Of a stretch of 64,000 nucleotides of DNA, positions 9,611 through 19,080 are shown piece by piece. Position 1 is the first letter of the stretch. Each line of letters opens with the position of its first letter. A model generated the notes under the pieces. That model was not told the origin of the DNA. It made no database searches and worked only from the letters and a program-made list of their open reading frames with translations. The position numbers and the translations under genes were made by a program. The stretch covers positions 36,940,716 through 37,004,715 of the forward strand of contig NC_052507.1 of assembly GCF_014356525.2 (NCBI RefSeq). Reading direction: 5' to 3'. Source of the stretch: Nilaparvata lugens (Eukaryota; Arthropoda; Insecta; Hemiptera; Delphacidae).

Positions 9611-11060
9611 GTAGAGATGTTCTTCATCTCCTTATCCATCTGTCGTCTTCCATGACGATGGCGGCTACCGCTCCTGTGGGCTCCTCCTGACCTTCTTGTG
9701 GACTTGCCGGCACGTCGCCTCCTGGTAACGCTCGTGAGAGAGCATCCGGGACCACGTTTAGCTTCCCTTCGATACTTGATGACCAAGTTGTATTGCTGCA
9801 TCTCTAAGGCCCACCTTGCTAGCCTTCCTGTCGGGTTAGGGATAGCTCTAAGCCACTTTAGAGCCTGGTGATCTGTAATCACTGTAGTCTCATACCCTTT
9901 ATATACGGCTTGAATTTTCTCAGGGCGAAAATCACAGCCAGGCACTCCTTTTCGGTGGTAGAATACCTCAGCTCGGCCCCCTTGAGCCCTCTGCTTGCGT
10001 AGGCGATGACCTTCTCCTCTCCATCGACCTCCTGAGTAGCACAGACCTAGTCCATACTCAGAGGCATCTGTCTGGAGCGTGAACGGTAGTTCAAAGTGAG
10101 GATATGTGAGCACTGGAGATCTAGTGAGAGCCCCCTTTATCTCCTGGAAAGCTCTCTCCTCTTCTGGTCCCCAGTGCCACTTCACTCCTACCTTCAGCAA
10201 CCGGTGAAGAGGGGTTGCAAGGTCCGAAAAATTCGGGACAACACCTCCTATACCAGGACGCCAATCCCAGAAAATCGGGAGCATCCTGAGCCGCTGCGGA
10301 GTTGGGAACTCGTTTACCGCTCTCACTGTCTCAGGATCAGTCCTGAGTCCTTGTTCCGTCACTATGTGTCCAGGTAGCATAGCTCTCGCTTCAAGAACTG
10401 ACATTTCTCTTGATTGATTATCAAGCCAGCTTCTCTCAGCCTACTGAACACTCTAGCTAGGTTCAGCATGTGAGCCTCCATCGTATGATTTCTCCTAGAA
10501 CGATGACGTCGTCTAGGTAAGCAAAAGCACAAGGCTCTAATTCCGGCCCATTACTCGTCTAGGAGGCGCTGAAATGTAGCTCCAGCCGAGTGTAGACCAA
10601 AGGGCATCATCCGGAACTGGAACAGCCCTCTTCCAGGAAACGTAAACGCTGTAAGCTGCTTACTCTGCTCTCCAACGGTACTTGCCAGTAACCGCTCTTC
10701 AAGTCGATTGAAGAATGTACTTGGCATCCTCATCTATCCAAAATGCCTGTCATATTCGGCAAAGGATATGCATCTCGTTCAGTGAGTGCATTAATCTGCC
10801 GGAAATCGATACAAAACCGCATCTTTCATTAGCCTTCTTCACCAAGACGATTGGTGAACTCCACGGGCTACTGCTCGGCTCAATGACCGCTGATCGAGCA
10901 TACTGTCCACCTCCTCGTTTATCACCGCTTGCATAAGGGGTTACGAGGATACGGACGTTGTCGGAACAGCTCAGCTCCTTCCTTCAGCTGATTCTATGAA
11001 CCAGGAGGTGAGTCGCACCTGGCACATCTCTGAATTTTATCAGCTCGTCTCCAGGAATTT
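9610..11060 (-). pseudogene. reverse transcriptase and RNase H region of Gypsy pol
   Basis: RT copies the element's RNA and RNase H removes it. On the minus strand RT motifs run from about 10990 to 10400: a conserved FPGRGLFQFRMMPFGL stretch near 10620-10650, then the catalytic YLDD at 10508-10519. The thumb/connection and the RNase H start ([11 protein letters not shown], about 10050-10080) follow within a long open piece (10404-9568) that also contains [12 protein letters not shown], the usual RNase H second half. Frameshifts occur at least near 10550, 10050 and 9760. Family placement as Gypsy is firm from motif order (RT, RNase H, then integrase). Confidence 0.93.
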
Positions 11061-11119
11061 CTCGAACTCCTCCTTTCTGAAGCGACTGCTGCCACCTGTC
11101 CCACTAAAGCGGAGGTAAT

Positions 11120-11470
11120 ATCATCCTCCTCTGCCTCAAATCGAGTTTTGCTTGAATCGCTCTTAAATGACTTAATCCCAAATCATTTCGGATCTAACTC
11201 ATTGATCACTGCCACTCTCCAGTAGACTCGTCTACTACACACTCGGCAGTCAGCTTCAGCTCCTCACTACGGGAAGCTTTTCTCCAGCCAGTCACCAAGA
11301 TCGGTTGATGACTAATGGTTTCACCTGGCAATCGCCAGACTCCTTCAGTCGCCTTGCTGCCTCTCCAGAGACATAGGACGACTCGGCCCCGGTGTCGACC
11401 AGTGCATTTAGCCAGACATCTCGGACACGTACTAGCATGAATACGCGTGTCTCCTGAGGCTGTGGACAAA
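11120..11470 (-). pseudogene. second retropepsin-like domain of the Gypsy element
   Basis: Retropepsin-type aspartic proteases cleave the Gag-Pol polyprotein. Here the minus strand shows ALVDTGAESSYVSG (DTGA at 11385-11396), followed at 11164-11184 by DLGLSHL and then AKLDLRQRRMILPP, a plausible counterpart of the usual I/L-L-G motif and following strand. It lies directly upstream of RT, the normal protease position. A separate complete-looking protease domain lies 447 bp further upstream, so the element seems to carry two. Confidence 0.65.
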
Positions 11471-11479
11471 CCTTGCCTC

Positions 11480-11870
11480 TCTATCGGGGCTGCACGGACT
11501 TCACCTCTCTTCCTCTGGCCTTCGCAGCTTTCTGGGTAGTTGTAGCACTCTTCTCCCTGAGTTGAGGCTCCCACTCCGCCGTGCGTGCGGAGATTTTCAC
11601 CCTGTGCCCCTGCAGGAACTCCATGCCGAATAAAAATTCGGGGGATAATCCTTCCATGATCGTCATCACGGTGGGAAGAGTTTCTTGGCTGACTTTCAGG
11701 TTGATCTCCACCTTTCCATACAGCCGCGCCGCGGTTCCATTCGCCAGAATCGGCCTCTCTCTGTCGCAGTTCTCCTTGCACATCCAGCTGCCTCTAAGCT
11801 CGCAAACGTTGCCAAGCTAAGTAGTGGACTCAGCTCCTGTATCGAGTAGAGCTCGATACTGGTGGCCAGC
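11480..11870 (-). pseudogene. first retropepsin-like domain of the Gypsy element
   Basis: On the minus strand LLDTGAESTT (DTGA at 11832-11843) is followed, with a TAG at 11817-11819 and a small frame change, by an open stretch with GTAARLYGKVEINLKV and EFLFGMEFL (about 11615-11640). That is the order expected for a retropepsin: catalytic DTG, then the hydrophobic F/L-G motif. After it comes a basic Lys/Ala-rich linker leading to the second DTG motif. The stop and frame change look like two nearby indels. Confidence 0.7.
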
Positions 11871-11889
11871 TACCTCGACTGCGGTATAC

Positions 11890-13151
11890 AGTCTGTTGTC
11901 GAACTGCGACTCCGGTTCCAATTGAGTGGGTTCCTAGTTCTCACCACTGCGGCTGTCTGTCGCCCTCTTTGAGCCTTCTCGCAGGTGCAACCGGGACGAG
12001 GTTTTCTACAGCCCACGCAGAGAGAAATCTCAGGGCATTCCGACCTCCATGAACCTCTTTCTTGCAATGCCAGCAGGTAGGTCCTACTGGAGTCGGCTCC
12101 ACTCGCCGTTGTGAGGTGTAGGCTCTGGCTCGGGGCGCGCTTTCACAGGTTTACGAACCTCTTCCGTTTCACAGTCCTCTGCCGCTGTTGAGCACTCTTC
12201 TCCTCCGACTTTATCTCTCATACTGCCTGGCCAGCTTGAGTAGATCGTCCACGGAATAGATTTCGGCTTCCCTAATGTACAGCTTGTACCGGGGTAGAAG
12301 ATCTTGTACAGCCTCTGTAGCTGGTGATTGATTGAACAATCTCCTCTTCTCCTCATGAGAGTCTGAAGTTCTTCTACCTAGTCATCGATAGCCTCGCCTT
12401 CACGCTGCCGTCGACCAGGATTTGAGCATCCAGATCTCCTCATAGGTTGCTGGATAATAACGGGACCGAAAGTCCATTACAAAATCGTTCCAATGCCGCC
12501 AGAACCCTCTTCGGCTCTGCATCCATAAGGAATACCTTCCCGCTAGCATTTCTGGTAGCGCCGGGAACAGTTGCTCCCCTGTCAGCCCGTAGGCTTGTTG
12601 TAACTCCTCGAGACGCTCTAGGAAGCTAGGAGCGTCTCGTTGCCATCATATGACAACCTCCATCCTCGCACTTATCGCACACGTCCCTGGGTCCATAAAT
12701 GGTGTATGGTGGGCTGCAGCCGGACCGGTGAGTGCGGTGCCTGTCGTGGCCTGTACGGTGCGCCGACGACTCCTCTGGTCGCACTAATGCAGGTCTCGCG
12801 TGATACAGTGGGCCAGCGTCCACATGCGCCGACATCGACCTCGGTGGCGCTGGTTGTATCACCGTCTCTTCAGCGGGGAGGCAGCGGTAGCATCGTGAGG
12901 CATCGCTGCCCGCTGCTCCGTTAACGCTCTCTGCAACTCGGAACAGGTGCCGTCTGTGGCAACCGAGTCTAGGAGTAATTCGACCGGTCTCTGTTCCGCA
13001 ATGATACACCATGAATGGCATGATTCGCCATCGGAGGCTGGTGAGGCCTCCTCGGGCAGCTTCCGAGTCTGGAAGACTCCTGATGATCTTCCTCTACAGG
13101 AGGCCACAGAGACGTTGCTCCTTCCGCCTCCTGGTAACTTGCCAGCTCCAT
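11890..13151 (-). pseudogene. gag region of the Gypsy element
   Basis: Gag forms the particle and binds the RNA. On the minus strand a probable start is the ATG at 13151 (MELASYQEAEG), about 250 bases inside the primer-binding site. Near 12200-12340 there is a capsid-like stretch that can be read in frame pieces (for example VQDLLPRYKLYI and the shortly following YSVDDLLKLARQ). A CCHC zinc knuckle starts at 12064-12075 (CWHC, then His and Cys after a one-base frame change) and is followed by a second Cys-rich motif (CVGCRKPRPGCTC) near 11985-12025. The stretch is heavily frameshifted. Its position between the primer-binding site and protease supports the gag call more than the sequence does. 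Confidence 0.65.
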
Positions 13152-13399
13152 GCTAGCCTGGTTCAGGTTGTTGCTTCCTCTGCCGTCTTCCTGTGATGGT
13201 CCACAAGAACCTTCCTCAGCTCCGCCATTTGTACTGTTGTAGGTAGCCCTGCTGCTGTTGCCAGGTCCACTGCTTCTTCCGGTGGAGTTTGTAGATCCAG
13301 GACACTCCTGGATCGCTGTTATCCTCTCGCGCCTTCTGGTCTTCTCCGGCGCGATACATTTCTCTCTTCACTCATTGCTGTTTTTCTCCTCCTGCTTTG

Positions 13400-13417
13400 G
13401 CCCCACGTTGGGCGCCA
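13400..13417 (-). promoter_or_regulatory. primer-binding site, tRNA-Lys type
   Basis: The minus strand reads TGGCGCCCAACGTGGGGC, 18 bases that match the known lysine tRNA (Lys1,2) primer-binding site of several retroviruses. It lies four bases inside the right LTR, which sets the element's orientation and marks the right LTR as the 5' LTR. Confidence 0.88.
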
Positions 13418-13421
13418 ATCT

Positions 13422-15789
13422 TCTGAGTAGATTTTTGCCCACACCTGTCTCTATCAGAGTTCCCAGTGTCGCTCTGGGCCGGCTAAACTCAGTCGGCGAC
13501 GGGGGAGGGTGCCGCGGCAGGGGACGGGAGTCTTGGTGGGGCGTCCGTCAACCACCCTCGCTCGGGTTGGGGGTTGAAACAGGGTTTTGAGCGCTTTGGA
13601 GGAATGTTTCCCTCTTTTAGGAAAGAGAAGCCGTGCTTCGCACTGCCAAACAGGGTTGGTCGCGGAAAGAAGGGAACAGGAACCTTACGGTGGTAGTCGT
13701 GAGAAAGGGTTCGTGTCGGGACTAAGTCCTAGTCCTTGGGCACCGGGTGTCTTCCCGGCGTCGGGTTGGTTGCGGAGCTCTGGTGAAGGCTTTCCCTGCC
13801 CTTCCAGAGGTCCTCTTGGTTCCCACTGGTTTAGTGCGCTGCGGCGGCGCGCTCTGGACTTTCCTGAGTCCTACTTGCCGGACACCAGCTGTCCTCCTGG
13901 GGTCCGGATCGGCCGTGGAGTCGCGGGAAAGGTTTTTCCACACCTTCCTGGATGTCCTTTGTCGATTCCGCACTGGCTTAGTGCGTGGCGGCGGCCAGCA
14001 CTCTGGACTTTCCTAAGTCCTACTTGACGGGCACCAGCTGTCCTCCTGGGTCTCCGGATCGGCCGCGGAGTGGCGGGAAAGGTTTTTCCACACCTTCCCA
14101 GTGCCTTTTGCGATCCCGCACCGGACTAGTGCGCTGCGGCGGCCAGCACTCTGGACTTTCCTAAGTCCTACTTGCCGGGCACCAGCTGTCCTCCTGGGGT
14201 CCGGATCGGCCGCGAGTTGCGGGAAAGGCTTTTCCACACCTTCCCAGATGTCCTCTTGCGATCCCGCACTGGATCAGTGCGCTGCGGCGGCCAGCACTCT
14301 GGACTTTCCTAAGTCCTACTTGCCGGGCACCAGCTGTCCTCCTGGGGTCCGGATCGGCCGCGGAGTGGCGGGAAAGGCTTTTCCACACCTTCCCAGATGT
14401 CCTCTTGCGATCCCGCACTGGACTAGTGCGCTGCGGCGGCCAGCACTCTGGACTTTCCTAAGTCCTACTTGCCGGGCACCAGCTGTCCTCCTGGGGTCCG
14501 GATCGGCCGCGGAGTTGCGGGAAAGGCTTTTCCACACCTTCCGGATGTCCTCTTGCGATCCCGCACTGGACTAGTGCGCTGCGGCGGCCAGCACTCTGGA
14601 CTTTCCTAAGTCCTACTTGCCGGGCACCAGCTGTCCTCCTGGGGTCCGGATCGGCCGCGGAGTTGCGGGAAAGGCTTTTCCACACTTCCCGGATGTCCTC
14701 TTGCGATCCCGCACTGGACTAGTGCGCTGCGGCGGCCAGCACTCTGGACTTTCCTAAGTCCTATTTGCCGGGCACCAGCTGTCCTCCTGGGGTCCGGATC
14801 TGCCGCGGAGTTGCGGGAAAGGCTTTCCCAACCTTCCCGGACGTCTCTTGCGATCCCGCACTGGACTAGTGCGCTGCGGCGGCCAGCACTCTGGACTTTC
14901 CTAAGTCCTACTGGCGGGCACCAGCTGTCCTCCTGGGGTCCGGATCGGCCGCGGAGTTGCGGGAAAGGCTTTTCCACACCTTCCCGGATGTCCTCTTGCG
15001 ATCCCGCACTGGACTAGTGCGCTGCGGCGGCCAGCACTCTGGACTTTCTAAGTCCTACCGCCGGACACCAGCTGTCCTCCTGGGGTCCGGATCGGCTGCG
15101 GAGTTGCGGGAAAGGCTTTCCACACCTTCCCGGATGTCCTCTTGCGATCCCGCACTGGACTAGTGCGCTGCGGCGGCCAGCACTCTGGACTTTCCTAAGT
15201 CCTACCTGCCGGGCACCAGCTGTCCTCCTGGGGTCCGGATCGGCCGCGGAGTTGCGGGAAAGGCTTTTCCACACCTTCCCAGATGTCCTTTCTCGCCTCG
15301 ATGCCACTGGTGGCCTACAATGGGGAGTCAGGTTTCGACCAAACCTGACGTGTTGTCGTTGGTCGAAACTGGCAACCCGTCGTCTAAACAGGTTAATGTC
15401 GTTCAACACTCGCCCAAACGAGTGTAGAGCAGTGGAGTTCACTGTGTGAGAGGCTAATCGACTTAAGCCTCGACACAACTCCCGGTCGCTGAAGAATCGG
15501 AGTTCACTTAGTACAAGGCGTACTGTGACGTTGCTAGCTGCTCGCTGCTTCCTTCTCACCTCTCTCGACCGCTCGACTTGGCTCTCCGAACTCGACTGCC
15601 TCCTGCTGGCCTTTCTCGAGCCTCCCTCAGTGACCGAGAGGGAGGGGAGAGAGGATGCGCAGCATCGCTGAGCGGTAGGCAGTGGCTGGCTTGAACGTTG
15701 ACCCCTCAGATTCTATGAAAGATAGCCGAGCGTCGAATAAATGAGCCCTAAATTCAATTCCTTTTCTAGTTACGATATACATCGTGACA
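13422..15789 (-). repeat. 5' LTR of the Gypsy element (right copy)
   Basis: Homologous to the left LTR from its first bases (TCTGAGTAG) to GTGACA at 15784-15789. It carries ten units of the 147-bp tandem array and an additional 465 bases (15271-15735) absent from the left LTR. A one-base-shorter copy of the hairpin module is at 13633-13643. As the sense-strand upstream LTR it should hold the promoter, but I could not place a TATA box or initiator with confidence. Confidence 0.9.
13834..15288. repeat. GC-rich tandem array in the 5' LTR, ten copies
   Basis: The GTGCGCTGCGG landmark, or a close variant, occurs at 13834, 13981, 14129, 14277, 14426, 14574, 14722, 14869, 15017 and 15163, spacing 146-149 bases. 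The array is one unit longer than in the other LTR, and single-base gaps differ between units. Confidence 0.95.
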
Positions 15790-15819
15790 CTGTATCTTCA
15801 AAGATACGAAAAAAGTGAT

Positions 15820-16060
15820 TTTTGAGGTTAGTTTAAGTTCTTTTCAAATATTACAAAAAAACCGGAGGAGGTTTACCAAAAATTGTTATACATACGTTTC
15901 GGGCCTTGTTTCAAAGAACTTGCATACCAAATTTCATCCAAATCGGACAATAACTGCGACTGTGACTGCGGTAAAAACAAACAAACAGACAAAAGCCGAT
16001 CGAGTCAAACTAAGACCTCAGCTTCGCTTCGGTCGATTATTCTGCCGGGATTTTGTGGAT
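15820..16060. repeat. tail fragment of an interspersed element
   Basis: The segment contains ACCAAATTTCATCCAAATCG, then a C-A-rich run of the AAACAAACAAACAGACAAA type and CTCAGCTTCGCTTCGGTC. Such word order is common at the end of many insect interspersed repeats, but I cannot name the family or its limits. It begins right after the LTR element's target site. Confidence 0.35.
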
Positions 16061-17135
16061 AATCTCAACAAAATTGAAGAATTTAGAAAAAAAAAAACTT
16101 TTTGGTTGCGCTTGTATTGTGAGTGAACTTTGAAGCACGATTTGATGAATTTGTTTTATATTATAATTTCAATCAGTTATACTGGGTCGCTTGTAGGACT
16201 ATCTTCACGGAGAACATTGGTGCAAATTAAAAAAGTTTATCATCAACAAACTCGTATCAAGCCAGGTTAACGTTATAAACTGAATCACATGCTCACACCT
16301 ATTTTTTGGTAGTATGACATAATGTCAGGACAATCTACAATACTTGATGTTCCAGATTCCTAGTTATTAGGTAATTGCCTATACTTGTATCAGGACAACC
16401 TACACAATTGATTCTCTAGATTCCTAGTTATAAGGTAATCGTGTACTTGTACTGAGGGCCCTCACATTTCATAATCAACCTCGATCTTGTTTTATCTAGT
16501 GTTGTCCAGTAATAATGTCGTCATGCAGAAGCACAGACATTCGGACCAAACATATCCACACAGAAAAGAACAATTCGTGATGCCATATAACCATAAAATG
16601 TGAATTTACAGCATGGCTAACTCGGCTTGAGCCAAGCATGAGAAGCGGGGGTGGCCATTCCGGCCAATGGTCATGAGGCGCCACCCCATAAAAACAACCG
16701 GTTTTTACTGGTTCCACAATCCTCTATTTATAGTAATAATATGTTGGGCAGAATGTGTTTAGAGCTGCCCAATAATGTGTGAGCGAGATCGAGGGCATTG
16801 TAACGAATGTTCGGTCTATTCTCCACATCATGATAAGGTATCAAAGATATTGAAAAATATCTTGAATGCTTTTTGAAAAAAAATGAAACTTAGTATAATA
16901 CAGGCGCGGATTCAGGACCCTGATCTGGGGGGGGGGCGATCGGGGTGGTCGTCCAGGGGACCCTCCATTCGACTCCCCCACCACACGGAGAATTTTGAAG
17001 TTTTTAATCGAAGACAGCATTTGAGCTTCTTTTGTTGAAATTGATGGAGTTTGGATTTGTTCATTAAAATGCCAAGGTCATGATACTTATTTCTGCAACT
17101 ACAGTAGTAGTCTAGTCACTATACGTACATTGCGC
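16060..17135. other. AT-rich stretch, no gene seen
   Basis: There is no convincing open frame or RNA gene. A short GC-rich patch near 16900-16990 starts CAGGCGCGGATTCAGGA and has a G10 run; it may be the end of an unidentified element, but no partner end is visible. Confidence 0.5.
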
Positions 17136-17136
17136 T

Positions 17137-18060
17137 GCATTTTATATTGTAGCTCTGATTTTTTAATATATGTTTGGATACATTAAAGAAATACAGAACC
17201 AAGTATTCCATGGAAAATTCCCTTATGCTAGATACAGAGTGGACCTAAGACCTCGTATTTTCTGTTCATTTTCCAGTTTTTATTTATTTCCGCCAAATCC
17301 TGTAATCGTTCAGAAAAATTTGCTGCCGCCTTTTATTTAGATTATGAAATTCCTAATGAAGTGAGATCATCGGAACTTTCTATCTTCAATGAGTACTGAG
17401 TCACAATATTTTTAAAAAATATGTAGAATTTTTAGAGAAAAAATCAATTTTCTTAGTTTTTTGATCTACAATATCTTCCGATTGTTACCATTTGAATGTA
17501 TACCGTAATTTTTCAAGATTCCTCTGAGTGTAATTTTGTGCTATACAGTTAGAGCGCTCTATCTCATATGGATTCCCAGGTAAACCTGACAATAATGATC
17601 CTTGTATTTTTGCAAAACACCCAAGTTTTAGCTCCATCATCAGCAACTCTATTGTCATCACATCCAGATCTCGCATCATGATGAGTTCAGTTCATTTCCA
17701 GTTTTCAGTTATTTCCGCCAAATCATGACACAAAATTATTTCTCGCCTATTTTAAGATCATGAAATTCTTAATTGTCATCAAATCTAGATTTCGCACCAT
17801 AATATAAGTTCATGCTCTATGAGAATCACCCGTTAGATGCTCTTAATATAGTGGAGAGGCGCGCATAAGGACACCTCAAGAGCCAAAATTTCAAAAAATC
17901 ATAGCTTTTGACACAATGACCAGATCTCAATGTACCACAGCTCAATCTTCTCGGCACGTCAAGGCGTTTCAAAATCGTGCATCATAAGTGGAATTCGAAT
18001 AGAAAATGGACAATTAATTCTTGAGTGTACTTTATCTAGTATTTCAATTCACTAAAAAAT
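17137..18060 (-). repeat. interspersed repeat R1, minus-strand copy
   Basis: The reverse complement of this block matches 39480-40300 over most of its length, and its inner part matches 18590-19080. Landmarks are GGTGTCCTTATGCGCGCCTC near 17860-17880 and CATTTTCCAG...TTTCCGCCAAATC, which occurs twice inside (near 17270 and 17695). No coding potential is seen. Confidence 0.8.
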
Positions 18061-18589
18061 GACACAATTATATATTCAAAGCTGTGTATCTTGTGAAATA
18101 CTTTGGATAACATTTCAAAATGTGGAGTGGAAAAGTATATTTTCTTTTCCACTAAAATGAAGAATACTTCCGATTCAAGTATCATTAGAAAGTTACAGCC
18201 GATTTAAAAAAAAGAGAATTCATTTTCTCATTTTTTGCGATTTTTCTGTTAATCAAGAGTCTGTAAAATGGGTATGATACATCATAGGAACTCATGATTG
18301 ATTCCAAATTGTAGACAATTCCAACCTCACAAGCTCAAATGCCTTGAATTCATTTAGAATCACTGTTTCCTATCATAGAACTTCCTAGACAGTTAATATG
18401 AGGAAAGTATCTTCGATTTCTTAATTTTTTAATGAATGAATCTCACATTACAATCATATTCTTCCATTTGCAGCAACTAGAAAGGAAAAAAATCAAATTC
18501 AATTCTAAAATTCAAGATCAAGACTTTTTATAATAATGGGTCACGGACAAATATAACTCTATATTGTTGGTCATTTCTTTGAGTATCGA

Positions 18590-19080
18590 AATACTGGTTT
18601 TAAACTACACGCAGGGATGGATTTATATTTCCGATCGAATTCGACTTTTGATGCATGATTTTGAACCGTCTTGACAAGTAGAGAAGAATGAGTCGTGGTA
18701 CAATGAGATCCGATCATTGTGCAAAAGTTATGAGTGTTTGAAACTTTGATCCTTGAGGTGTCCTTATGAGCGCTTCTCCACTAAATTAGAGCATCTAACG
18801 GATGATTCTCATAGAGCATGAACTTATATTATAGTGCGAAATCTTGATTTGATGACAATAGAGAATTCATTATTAAGAATTCCATGATCTAAAAATAGGC
18901 GAGAAATAATTATGTGTCATGATTTGGCGGAAATAACTGAAAACTGGAAAATGAACTGAAAATAAGAGTTTTTTGGGCCATCGTGTATCTAGCACAAGGA
19001 AATAATTTTGCATGAAATAATAGGTTCTGGACTTCTTTTATGTAGAGCAAGAGCTTCTCATGTGGAGCATACTTTTTTCA
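18590..19080 (+). repeat. interspersed repeat R1, plus-strand partial copy
   Basis: It contains TTGAGGTGTCCTTATGAGCG and GATGATTCTCATAGAGCATG, the inverted partner of the block at 17137-18060. Together they form an imperfect palindrome with a spacer of about 530 bases. It could be a foldback element or two separate insertions. Confidence 0.8.

Larger units (their letters stand above)
669..15789 (-). mobile_element. Gypsy-type LTR retrotransposon, about 15.1 kb
   Basis: Two long copies of the same sequence (669-2406 and 13422-15789) bracket a domain series typical of Ty3/Gypsy: gag zinc knuckle, aspartic protease, RT, RNase H and integrase, all on the minus strand. An 18-nt primer-binding site lies just inside the right LTR, which is therefore the 5' LTR. 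The 4-base word CTGT occurs at 665-668 and again at 15790-15793, fitting a Gypsy-size target duplication. In sense orientation the LTRs begin TGTCAC and end CAGA. The internal part holds long extra sequences between integrase and 3' LTR: an AT-rich island, an unidentified ORF and a dense hairpin array. Many small frameshifts break every ORF, so as read it is not autonomous. The Gypsy assignment rests on domain order and motifs; the clade is not determined. Confidence 0.93.
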
